DNA from: Rhabditoides inermis
Lineage: Eukaryota > Nematoda > Chromadorea > Rhabditida > Rhabditidae
DNA: 64,000 nucleotides
Direction of reading: 5' to 3'
Assembly (NCBI GenBank): GCA_963966185.1
Contig: CAWZYM010000272.1
Coordinates: 1,280,501-1,344,500 of the forward strand
The notes beneath the pieces are model-generated. The model saw only the letters and a program-made list of their open reading frames with translations, had not been told where the DNA came from and did not search any database. The translations under genes and the position numbers were made by a program. This document shows, in pieces, positions 36,614 to 47,848 of the stretch (its first letter is position 1; each line of letters begins with the position of its first letter).

Positions 36614-39600
36614 ACATCATCATTTACATGATCCTCGTCCCCGACCGCTACACAGAAGCGGTCCGCATCTCTCTCTCTCTCTCTACTAAGTAAACTACAT
36701 TGCAATATTTTTTTTATGTTATTCTTCATATTGAACTACAGTATGCCTCACATGACCAACCTCTAAAAAATCTCTAACCTTACTAATTATGTTGAACAGG
36801 GCCTACAAGTACTATCATTGATCGGTCCATTTATTTCTTTTCAAGAAATTATTAATAAATATTATTTTTTACTTCTCTCCTAATGGTACTTCACAACTAT
36901 ATTAAACCAGTTGAATACCGTAGTTTTCGTATGTTCTGTTGTCTCTTTCTTTTCACGCGCTGCGATTTTGTTTGTTTACTTCATTGTTTTCGTGGCAACC
37001 TGGAAAATTCAGCACTTTAGCACATGACGTCGAGGTTCGACAGCTGTAAAGTGCGTAGAAAAGTGAAAAAACAATACGTAGAATGAAGATCACTTGCGTT
37101 AAAAAAACGGTATTTGCATTCAACAATCGATTAATTGCATTCATGAAAGATAGAGAGGGAGAGGGGGAAGAGAGAGTTCATTTTCGATTGTTTTGTTGTT
37201 TAGTGTCTCGGTTCTGCCTGCTCTCTGCCTGCTGTTTTGATTACGGAGTTCAGCCCTCAACGGGCTGCCCTGACGACGCAGCCAGCATTTATATATCAAA
37301 TGTTCAAAATTGTCTTGAACAGTTTGAAACATAATGCGTGATTATCATTATTCTAATTATGATTTCTTCCTTTATCGCATCGCGCGGTCGGGTCGAAATG
37401 ATCTTCCCCCAGTACCCTTGAGTGAGCAAGGCGGGGAATACCTCATCGAGAACGTAGTCATTCTAGCCCGTGAAGTTACTGTTTATGGCTTATAATGGAA
37501 GGAAAAGAATACCGGAGCTCCACTGTCGTTTATAATGGTATTTAATTCTAATGAATTATGGGAAGGAATTCAATCGATTATCGACTGATTATCGATCTAA
37601 TATCGACTTTCGACCTTCGATCCTACCATCCCCGTTGCTAAACTGTCTTTCTTCCAGCGCTTAGCCTTTAAGGTGTACCGTATGCGCTTGTCACTCGTTG
37701 TATAGTCAAGATATAGCGATTCTGGATAAATGGTTGATTGATTGATTAACGGAATTGGTCACACGCAGTTGTTGTCAGAATCAGCGAGTTAGCCTTTGGC
37801 TATGCGCCCTCCTCTTGCCGTGAATACGCGACGCGGACTTGATTATCTTGTTCATATGTAGTACTTTCTCTTTCTTCGCGTTTCTGTTAGTGGGAAGAAA
37901 GAGAGGCGGTGGCAATCATTTTGGACTGCAGTATAGCTTTTCTTGCAACAACGACAACGCATTTCTGGTTGCTTCGCAACCATAGCGACAAAGATACAAT
38001 TGTGTTTAAAAAACGTGTGCACTTCCGGAAACGTCTGTGTGAAACCTGATTGTGGTATCACAACTTCTGCTGTTAGTCTATCAATTATGCTAAAACTGTT
38101 GGAGCTTCAAAAGAAAACAAAAAAATTGTAGTTTATTGCGCTGTTCCATTTTCAAATTGAAAGTTACGACTGCTCATACGGCTTTGGAGAATTGCGTTTT
38201 TGTGAGAACGTGAAAAGCGTGAGAACGATGAAAAAACGTTCAACACGGAAGGCATGCATGTTCTTCATTCCAGTCACTCGGCTACTAACTACACTCTTCA
38301 TGCATCGATAATATTATTTGATAGGATGATGTGTGATCACCAAATTGAATGTGAGGCGTACTCAATTGTGCAATTAAGATTGAACAAAACATAATAACAT
38401 TATGCATGTATGCATGTACTTCCCGCATATGTTAAAAGACCATCATTCGCTAATGGGCGTTTCTTATTCGAGAAAACAAATTCATACACTTGTATTTCGA
38501 ACCTGTACGTTGATTTTGTATGAAACGTTTCAGTTATATCATTTTTCACATTTACCTTTCATACAGAACGAGTCAGAATAACAGTACTTGAGAGATTTGA
38601 AGGAGCACACCATTCTGAATTTTGTTATTAAAATCATGACTGCCACATAAAAAAATTCATAATACGTTTTTCATCAACGATTTGACAAACTTCCTGCAAC
38701 AAAGATTTTTCAGTTAGTTATTTCATGCATGTTGAATTTCAAATCGGAGTGATGGTTGAAACACTCACGCACCGATTGAGTAGTTTTCAATACATTTTTT
38801 GCGGGTTGTTTCCATTCTGTTGCGTACATTTTTGGCTAATAGTTTTTTTTCATGAACACAACACCACAACACAACACCACACAACACAACACAAGATGTT
38901 GAACCGTTACTGTTTGTCACTTCTCAAGACTTAAAAAGAGGTCGAATCATTCGCGCGCCTGGCTTTTTTCCACTGGCAGCGGGCAAGCATTGCAATTAGA
39001 ATAGAAGTGTCGTTTTACTTGATTCGAGGTAAAGATTATGTAGAATGCGCAAGAAAGTGTTATTTTGGCGAAAGGTGGCTAGGTTGCGCGACTCTGTTTC
39101 TTGGTGTTTGAACGTTGAAAAACGAATTTGAATTATACTTAGTATCGTGACTTGTTTGAACAAAAAAGTGTCAGAATCGGAAAGAACTTTGACTTGTGTG
39201 CATGTATGTAGGTGCAGTTTATCGCAGACACAAATACGAACAAAGCTCGGATGTTTAAACAGCACCTCGTTTATAAACTGTACAGTAAGAGCTGTTTACA
39301 ACACGTACAAAATCATCGAAAAGCTCAGAATCCTCGGAAAGTTCAGAATCCTCGGAAAGTTTGTACGCGACCAGGCTGTACGTGCAGCGCACTTACGTGC
39401 AGCGCACAACACATGAAAACTATTCTAGACGACTCTGACTCTGTGTGGGAACGTTCTCAACTGAATCACCAACTACATACAACCGGCGCAAAGTTGAAAA
39501 ACCATCTTTTTCGGACGAGATCCAAGGAACTGGCAATTTGTTCCATTGTAATGAGTAATTGTCATCGACTTGTTCAATTGTCATCGACTTGTCTCACTTT

Positions 39601-40113
39601 TTTGAGACATTTTATCATGAGGAACGGAGAAAATTATGTACTACTTCACTGTTCAAGTGTTGTCTTGAACCATTTCAGTGTGATAGGCTTTGATAGAGTT
39701 TTTTTCAAGAAAGCAACACAACATTTGTTGCTAGTTTTTTGCAGCAAACCGCGTTTTAGTTTTTTTTTTCTCTTTTTTTCAAAACTAAGTACCGTTTTAC
39801 CGTTCCTCCGCCACGCTGCTCTCTCTTTTTTCTGCGTGCTCTCTCGCTTTCTCGCTCGACAATGTCTTGTTCCGTCGGCAGTAGGGAGAGAAGAAGACAG
39901 AGGAGAGCGAATATTGAGGAAAATCAGTTGTTCAACACTAAATTTAATTGTTCGCTGAATAATTGTGTTATAGGATTGACTCGAAAATCCATTTTTTTTC
40001 CAGTGATGTGTCAGGATCAGTGAATGGTTCAGTATAACATTTCATATGCACTATATATTTCGATCACAATTTCAGACTCGTTAACATCCAGCATAAGTCA
40101 TACGTTTGAAAGT
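36614..40113. other. 3.5-kb intergenic region with one long frame of unknown status
   Basis: The only long frame is 39212-39958 (+, 248 codons). It begins in AATCCTCGGAAAGTTCAG-type and ACGTGCAGCGCAC short tandem repeats, passes through a poly-T stretch (a run of Phe) and shows no domain, splice pattern or codon bias I recognise, so it is not called as a gene. A (CAACAC)n-like run is near 38858-38895. Nothing else is supported. Confidence 0.45.
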
Positions 40114-41493
40114 ATGAACACAGCAGGAGTACCACGCTCTTCCCACATGGTTTCAACGCCAATCACAGTTTCTATTCATGTAGTGTACTCTCTATTTTCT
40201 TTCATCAGTCTCGTTTTTGTCGTACTGAACTTTTGTCTGAGATTAACTAACATGAAAATGAATTATACCTACACGGTTAGTATTTTTACACAGGTCGTAC
40301 ATCTGTTACTGTTACTTTTTTTCAGAAACTGTTAATGATATACTTTCTAAACTTGGCAGTTCATGATTTGTTATTTTTGACTGTCAATGTGAGTTCATTT
40401 TAACATCTTCTTTTGAACAGTTTGTAATTTTTTCAGATAAAACAAATGTTTAACAGTGTTTTCAAAGACACTGAAGAAAACAATCTATCAGAAAACTGTT
40501 GCGCGCTATATCAAATGTCTATTTCTTTTTCTATTTCATTGATGAACTTCATGGATTTGTTAGTGCATTGTAACTGATCTTTGTTTTTAAAAAAAGTTGC
40601 AGGATCTTTGCAATCGAAAGATTTCTTTTTGCATTTTTCTCCAAGTTTCATGTGAAACACGACAAGATTTTATGGTTATTTTTCATTTCACTAGCTGTAC
40701 GTACAATTTCCAGTCAAACATATTCGAATGGTCGTGTTTGCAAAACACATCATTTTTCAGATAATGTTATCTACAAGTGTGACTTGGATTTTATCAGACA
40801 TACCCAACGATACATACGGATATAGGTATGCTTTTTCATTTCATGAAGATTGTGAATCTTCAACAAATTGATTCAAAATGGCGTTTGCAGTTGCACAACA
40901 AGTTTTTATTCGCGAAGAACATTGGATGTCAACGTAATATTCATATTTTGTATATTTTTGAGTTCCGGTATCTATTCGTATACGTACCATATAGGCAGCA
41001 AAGTCGCTTACAAGTAATGTCTTTCCCAATTCTTGTTTTTTCAAGTTTTTCAAGTACAGAAACCGATTTAACTTGGAACAGCTAGGTACTAGGTTTGATG
41101 CAGCTCACACAAAAAATGTGAGTGTTTTTTTCTCTCTCAATTTCACCGGTTTTTTTCAGGCAATTGTGAAAATATTCCCGGCTTTTGTTATTCATTGTTC
41201 TTTGTTTTTTATCTACTTTGTCTCGGTTCCAATATTACAAGTTTTTCGATCATCTTTCTCTGAGAAAACTTACTTTGCAGTAAGATCTCTCGCTTATGTA
41301 AGTCACATAACTATGTATTGCTTGCAATCGTATCTCTGTTTTCCAGGTCATTCCAGTTTACAGTATGGTCCAGCCAGTTGGTCTTTTCTTTATCACCGGT
41401 CATCTAGGAAAGAAAAAAGCAATCGCTTCAAGGATTCGAATGATTCAAGAAGACAGGCGCAAAAACAGACAGTACAAACACAATATTTGGTGA
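40114..41493 (+). CDS. Serpentine chemoreceptor, Sra-superfamily-like, eight exons, intact
   Basis: Exons 40114-40275, 40326-40388, 40437-40558, 40603-40696, 40761-40825, 41060-41117, 41160-41297 and 41347-41493 join in phase to 282 codons and TGA. Seven hydrophobic segments are readable: residues about 15-40, 55-75, the SISFSISLMNF segment before FAIERFLFAFF (TM3 and its ER motif), ILWLFFISLA (TM4), the TM5 region around IMLSTSVTWIL, IFPAFVIHCSLFFIYFVSVP (TM6) and VIPVYSMVQPVGLFFITGH (TM7). RFNLEQLGTRF in loop 3 and the tail YKHNIW resemble the Sra/Srab/Sre group. The product is expected to be a G-protein-coupled receptor in chemosensory cilia; the ligand is unknown. An upstream in-frame ATG at 40024 and a downstream one at 40147 are alternatives. 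The two best-supported receptors here share their last-residue motif. Confidence 0.8.
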
Positions 41494-41731
41494 TCGTAAT
41501 CTCTATAATAAAAGTTTTTAATCTAATGTTATCAAACATCAAAACGCACAAACATCTTACTTAGTACCAACAATCGGTAGTTTGGCAGAGCGATGACTAT
41601 AAAGAACCCTAAGTGTTCGACACTTGAAAATGTATAAAAAAAATTGTCCTAAATCCGTGAACTCCATTTTCTGTGACTACTTGACTACCTTGTCGCTCTC
41701 CTTCGAATCTTACATTCTTCCACCCGCTTAA
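41494..41731. other. Spacer between receptor gene and TTAA element
   Basis: Contains the receptor's 3' region (AATAAA at about 41508) and ends at the TTAA flank of the next element. Confidence 0.4.
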
Positions 41732-42924
41732 AGGAACAGAGGCGTTTAGCAGAACCGTGGGGTTTTGAAATTTTCAAATTTCGCGCGCTGTCGCGAACGA
41801 GAAGAATCGTGATATATTCGCAAAATGATCGGGGAGGATTCGAACCCGCGACCTCTACATCCATTGCCGCCGCACTAACCAGCTGCGCCACAGAGACAGT
41901 TGGATAGCTAGCCGAAAACATCGTTGATAATACCGGCGAGTGCACAACGCAACGCAAAAAAACTAGGAATTGTATGTTTCAACTTGTTTTCCGGAACTAC
42001 ACTACACGCTCATCCACAAACACACGAGCTCATTCACCACAAATAATCTCTAGGCAAACTTTATTCAAAACGAGTTATATGTACACAATAACAATAAAAA
42101 CATTGTAATGAAATAACAATGAAGAATTGACAAAGCAGAGAGAGTAGTTCACAAATAAATGAGAAACAGAATCCCTGTTTCGGCCCATTATCGTGCAGAC
42201 AGGCTACATCAACGTACTACAATCTTTTCCTCTTTCTTCCTTCATCCTGCGAACGCGAGTGGGAAGGTTACGGGCTTCGTCGACATCTGAACAATACAAT
42301 GTATACACAAACAAGCACAAACTGAAAATGTATTCATAAACGATAACTTCATTGAACGATATACGTGCTATAATACCACATTACAAAACACTCACTTCAC
42401 AGTCAAATAATACGACGACAAGAGCTCGGCTGACGGTTACATCGCAGCTGCTCGCCAGGCAGGCCTTGCCTCGCCACGCACGGCGTACACCTGAAGTCGG
42501 TCATAGAGCGAATGGATGAACAATGTGTATAACGGTCATAGACAACGGTCATAGACAATCTTTCAATGAACGCATTGCAATACAATTGTTGCAACAATTA
42601 CGGAGGGTTTCTGAACACGTGATAAGATTAAAAACATACAAAAACGTAAATAAAACAAGGAAGAACAGCTGATTCAAAATGAAAAACTTCTGTCAAACGC
42701 TCGTTTCGCGCCTTTTTTGATAAAACCGCGCACCGTACAAGACCGAGTTTAGTAAAACCGCGCTCTCTTCGATTTGGCGCGAAATTCAAAGATAAAAACC
42801 GCAACCACTGCGGTTTTTGGCGGCCTAACGCGATTACAGACTTAAACAGTCCTTTTTTTGTTTGTTTTGCATTCAAATAGGTCAAGAATCAAGTCTGGGT
42901 CGAAAAAATAGCGCCTCTGTTCCT
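41732..42924. mobile_element. 1.2-kb TIR element flanked by TTAA
   Basis: The 13-bp inverted ends AGGAACAGAGGCG and CGCCTCTGTTCCT are exact, and both sides carry TTAA (41728-41731 and 42925-42928), the target duplication of piggyBac-type elements. The interior has a tRNA-like segment on the minus strand and no transposase, so it is non-autonomous. The ends do not match a piggyBac family I can name. Confidence 0.65.
41835..41905 (-). other. tRNA-like segment
   Basis: The minus strand reads GTCTCTGTGGCGCAGCTGG, similar to the 5' half of tRNA-Asn, and later GCGGGTTCGAATCCTCCCC, a good T arm. The anticodon stem does not pair and the acceptor ends do not match, so it is a degenerate or derived tRNA inside the TTAA element. 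Confidence 0.5.
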
Positions 42925-42928
42925 TTAA

Positions 42929-45031
42929 AACACGCAGTCTCCCCTTACTTATCAGACAATTCGCTGGAGAGAAGAGTAAGATTTAAAGCAAATGACAAGT
43001 TTTCCAAATAAATGTTTTTAGTGAACGAAGTCATTAAGATCCAACAAACTCATCTGATTGTAAGCTTCATGAATAAACCAATTGACTGAGACAAACTTCA
43101 CTTTTTCTTAGACTCGTTACGTCAGCATGACTTCAATTTGTGACTCCAGTTTTTGACATGAAATGATTCACGGATTGGTCACAATACTTGAAAATCGATA
43201 TATAGGTATAGTTTGATTGGGTCTATTTGTTTCAATCGTCTGCTTCTGCGAAATCGCTCGAATTCACAAAATTTTGTTTAAATAAGAAAGACTTTATAAT
43301 ATTGAGTGCATTTTTTTTTCGCAGTAATGAATATATACACATGTACATATGGTTATATACACATGGTTCATGGTGCTCCGATGAAATTGACTCTTCGGAT
43401 TTGTGCAGTTCGCGCAGCCACTCTGGCTGTGAGAGTACAGTAGTCACGTGACGCACACGGATTGAGGCTACGACTAGTAATTGTGAATGTCAAGTACAAA
43501 TTCATACAATAGGCATTGAACAATCAAGTGTTTGAGAAACCAGCAAAATTTGTAATGTATTGAGTCGAGTAAAATGAAAATTGATGTTGCCTTCTGAGAA
43601 TTACCAGTCTAATTCACATAATTGTGCGAATCCATCACGCATTCCCTTTACCCGGCCTCTCTTTTTAGCGAAAGACCGAGTCTCGGAAACCTTAGCCATG
43701 CTTTTCGTCGTTTTGCCCGGGAAGTGTGTATAGAAAAACCACAAAAATCGTAAAGAAGAAGTTTTATGCACAAAATAACATTGTTTTGTTAGGCTTTGTA
43801 CAAATTATCCACGATATTACGCGTATGAGGCTGTCTGTCATATAATTCTGGTGTATTCTCTACCCACTATCTCTCTATTTTTCACTATCCACACTCGACT
43901 AAAGAACCCGTGTGCAGCACGTGAGTTCTACTTTCTCGCAGGCAGGGTGGTGTGAGAACTGAACATATCGCAGTGTATTTTATGAAAGCCTTATGAATCA
44001 TGGTATTTTCAAGACTCCGAAAACAAAACGCAAAAAAATATAAAATTATGTTTTATAAAAAAGTCAATTTGAGACTTTTTCCAAGATGGACCAATCACAA
44101 CAGCAGTCGTTTGACAGACTATGACCGCTCTCGGCCAACTAGCGGAGTTAGAGTACAGAAAGCGAGAGAAAGCAAATCAAGTGTGTGTCGAGTGAGAGCA
44201 TTAAGAACACGCATGTCTAGGAAAAACGGATAGGTGAAACACGTACCTGCATAGTTACATGCATGGTCAAAGAAAACTTTACCGCATTACTACAATGACA
44301 TGGACTGGTGAACACGTATCGATGAGATGCGCAAAGATCTTTTGAGCTCAGAATTCTTTTAAAGAAGGCAGTTTTTTTGGTTTTGAGTCAAACTTTTTCC
44401 AAACTGTTTTTTTTAGAAACATTCCGTAGAAAACTTTTTATAACGGAAAAAAGTTATTACATGCGCCGCTCTGGGCTCTAGTAACCAAAAGTCCGTGAAA
44501 ACCCCGATTCGTATGTACAAAGACGGTGAGTTATATTTGTAAAAAAAATCGTAAGCTCATTGCAAGTATTTGAACTATGACTTCTCTAATTGTCGTCTTC
44601 AAATCCAATCATGACTAGGGAAAATCGAGTCAAACCGTTCATTATAACCGCCGTTATTCGATACAGCGACTACATCGTTTGTCCGAGTGACAATTGGATT
44701 ATTTCATGTGAGCCATTCGAGAAAATAGCTTGAAACCACAATTTGCGTCAATTCACGAGAAATAGTAATAGCTAATCTTGTTCACTTGTTAATGTATTCA
44801 GGTTTTTATTCGCCGCCAAGCGACTTTCGCATTTGTTTCAGCATTGTTCTGTGTATGCACATGAATCGGATTCGGCGCTTCGCAGACTTTTTTGCAAGCG
44901 TAATGCAAATAATAAGAATAATCACCAAACTTTCAGCTTGAAGCATTTGCGAAACTCCCCTAAGTGTGAGCTGCGCGATTTTTGAAATCTGTGATCGTGC
45001 TTATAAGAAGATACCCTTTGTACAAAAAAAA
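42929..45031. other. Intergenic, nothing recognised
   Basis: No supported gene, RNA or repeat. Short frames near 43227-43456 exist on both strands at once and have no family motifs. Confidence 0.5.
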
Positions 45032-45612
45032 ACTTTTGGCAACATGGCTGTAACTTATTTCAAAGTTGAGTATAGTTCTCTGCTCGCAATAAATTGCGCG
45101 CGGTGGGGTAGATCAGAGGAAGACGGAGAGACAGCTCTCGGCAATAGCGCGCAAAACAAGAGAGGCAGACGGTTATGGCACCGTGTTTCGAACTGCACGC
45201 GAGGTAGATCGAAGACTATCGCTCTGGCGCAGCGTATAATCGTATCGTTACTGGACTCGGAAAGCTGGTGATGTCATCTACTCGACTGTAATGTTTTTCA
45301 TTATGATATCACACTCTCAGAAGGAGTCGGAATCTTCTGATCGACAATCGACACCCTCATTCGCCCCCAGTGCGCGCAACTTGAATTAGCATAGACGAGA
45401 GCGGCGGAGAGGCGCTGATTGCGCGCATTCGATTGCCAGTGAGCGATCTCATTGACCTTCTCAGATGATTTCGACTCCACCTGAGAGTGTGATGTCGATA
45501 TGAAAGACATTACAGTCGAGTAGATGACATCACCAGCTTACAATCGAGCCCAATAACGAGACGATTACTCAACTTTGACTTTGAAATAAGTTACAGCCAT
45601 GTTGCCAAAAGT
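45032..45612. mobile_element. TIR element (MITE D) with a nested DR-1 copy
   Basis: Outer ends ACTTTTGGCAACATGGCTGT and ACAGCCATGTTGCCAAAAGT are inverted, followed inward by CTTATTTCAAAGT.GA and, nearer the centre, GCTGGTGATGTCATCTACTC against its complement. The left arm is interrupted by DR-1 (45083-45230), which the right arm lacks, so DR-1 inserted later. It lies about 255 bp upstream of the next receptor gene. Confidence 0.85.
45083..45230 (+). repeat. Dispersed repeat DR-1, copy 2
   Basis: Matches 6621-6778 and 58381-58525 in the same orientation, including GCGGTGGGGTAGATCAGA and AGAGGCAGACGGTTATGGCA, which it shares exactly with the third copy. Confidence 0.8.
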
Positions 45613-45867
45613 GGCAACAAAGGCAACATCGGCAACAATGGGCCGTGTGCCTGGCCACATTTGTATCTCAGTTACTTATGGCTTGATATAAAATGAACAT
45701 TTTTGATATTGTGTGTCATATGGTTTTGCTAAATACGGCACAAATTGAGTTATCGAGTCGCTCTGCAAAACTCAAATTGATAACGCGTGCTAATGCATAA
45801 CAGTCTTTGCGCGATTTTCTACCCGTGTCTTAGAATATGTATCTTAAAACGTGTTGCTATCAGGTCT

Positions 45868-47848
45868 ATGCATACTCCACCAACCGGCATGAACTGTGAT
45901 TTGCACAGAGAACTCGTCCGAAATCCTGCGTATATATCATATCAATGCTTCAACGTCCTCTGCTCGATAATAAGTATATCATCTACTTTGCTTCTGATAA
46001 AAATGCATGTATTAAAATCACTTAACGCCAATGTCAAAGTCAGTGTTTCTGTACATATGTGTCAAGTCAGTGTTTTCTGGCACAAAGATATCTCAGAAGT
46101 TCACCATTATATCGCTTGTTTTCATAAATGTGCACAGCATGGTTTTCTTGTTTCAAGAGGTTCGTGAGAGATGTTCGAACATAAATACTATTCTGCTATT
46201 TTAGATTCATCATGTAGCCTATGCGTTTCTAACTGACTGTCCAGTCATGTTAGTTCGGAACTGTATACCATTTAGAGCAACTATGACTGCATGTCTGTTT
46301 GCTATCAACTTTGCATTTGTGTAAGTTTGATCATACACATAACACATTTTGTTGTATGAACATATTCACTCAATTTCCAGTGCTTGTGCTCTCGAAAGAT
46401 TCATCATTTCTGTACGTCACAACTTTCACGATCACCATCAAAAAATCATGAGTAACGGATTTATTTTCGTAGTTGTAAGTGAAACATGTTATTGGTACAT
46501 CAAACGTGTTAATTGCAGTTATGTTCAACTGTGATTTTCACCTTTTTAAGCCATCAATATGAAGACCTCAACGAATATACATACAGGTAACGAAACAAAA
46601 CGAGTTTCTACTTTTTAACACAAACAAAATTTCAGTTGTCGTATTATAAGTCGACACAACGTGAGTAACATGTCGAAGTACTATGTGTCGATGTCTGTCG
46701 TCGACGTCTTTTCTCTCGTTTTTATGGTTTTGGTCGACTTAGTGAGCCGTCTTCAGTCCGCAAAAGACAAATTCAACCTAAAAAAGCGATTCAAAGCAGT
46801 CGAGTCGAAGAAGGTATGTAGAAGCGATTAAAGGCCATTTTGAGTTTTCTGCATGATTGAAAAAAAGAACTGATAAATGAAAACAAGTTTGATCAAACAC
46901 AAATGCAGTTCGTTGCTCTCGCTCTGCCCTCTGTCATCCTGCACTTTGCTATTTTCACATTCTATTTCGGGTTTCTTCCGTTCCTCACTTTCAAACGTGA
47001 AGAATGGTTCGATTCGTACATCACATACCGAATCGCCGTCACTTATACCTATGTGAGTTTCATGTGTGGAAAACAAAACATGTATGTCATTTGTAATATT
47101 AAATCGAACGTTGTACATGTATTATGTGAGTATTTACAGAGGGCAATCATGAACAGCAACGGTTTTGTCATGATTTCCAGAAAAAGTATCATTTAGTAGA
47201 GTTCACAGAAGAAAGATGTTTTGTAGCAAACGTTCGCACATGTTTTTCAGACAGTACGATAACTATTGACTGTCAGATCAATGGCAGTCCAAGTGTCAAT
47301 AGGGATAAAATTATGTATTCCCGCAAGACTGCTTCAATCAGCTGAGCGGTCGCAGATGCCGCGACTCAAGTTTTTTTCACGAGACAAGCCTTTTCGTTGA
47401 TCGTTTTTGTCTAGAGCTGGCAAGAGTTGGATAAAAATTTACATTTCTCTTCCTTCACTCTTCACTCTCGTTACTCTTCGGCGCTCACTAGGTGCTGACC
47501 CGAAAGAAAGTGTTCAACAAAGTGAACTGGTTTCGTCAAAAATACATGCGCCAGCCTTGTAATGACTGTGTATTTTTACTTTGGTCTGACACTCTTTTCA
47601 AGTCCGTATTAATGTCTCACTACACTTATACACAGTTGCTATGAAATGGATGTGTGTGTAATGTTTGAAGACAGAGTGAAGTATTCATGGCTATTGTTTT
47701 CCAGGTGGTACCGTTGTACACTGCGATCCAACCCATTTTTCTTCTCAAACTCTCTCTCAAAATGCGTCGCGTGAGTCATCGAACAAGAGTGGCACTCGTG
47801 GAAAACGACAAGAACAAGAACGAACACTACCAAACAAATTTGTGGTGA
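45868..47848 (+). CDS. Serpentine chemoreceptor, Sra-superfamily-like, eight exons, intact
   Basis: Exons 45868-46038, 46097-46159, 46205-46320, 46381-46474, 46519-46586, 46636-46813, 46909-47052 and 47705-47848 join in phase to 325 codons and TGA. Readable segments: TM1 FNVLCSIISISSTLLLIKM, TM2 FTIISLVFINVHSMVFLF, TM3 ATMTACLFAINFAFV followed by ACALERFIISV (ER motif), TM4 ending FIFVVLCSTVIFTFL, TM5 VVDVFSLVFMVLVDLV, TM6 ALPSVILHFAIFTFYFGFLP and TM7 VVPLYTAIQPIFLLKL. Loop 3 has DKFNLKKRFKAVESKK, and the tail ends YQTNLW, like YKHNIW in the gene at 40 kb. Intron positions are largely shared with that gene, so both come from one ancestor, though sequence identity is low. Expected to act as a sensory receptor in cilia. 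The family name within the Sra group is uncertain. Confidence 0.82.

Noticed and set aside
39212..39958. 248-codon open frame as a gene
   Set aside because: It begins in short tandem repeats, runs through poly-T, and shows no domain, splice signals or bias; length alone is not enough.
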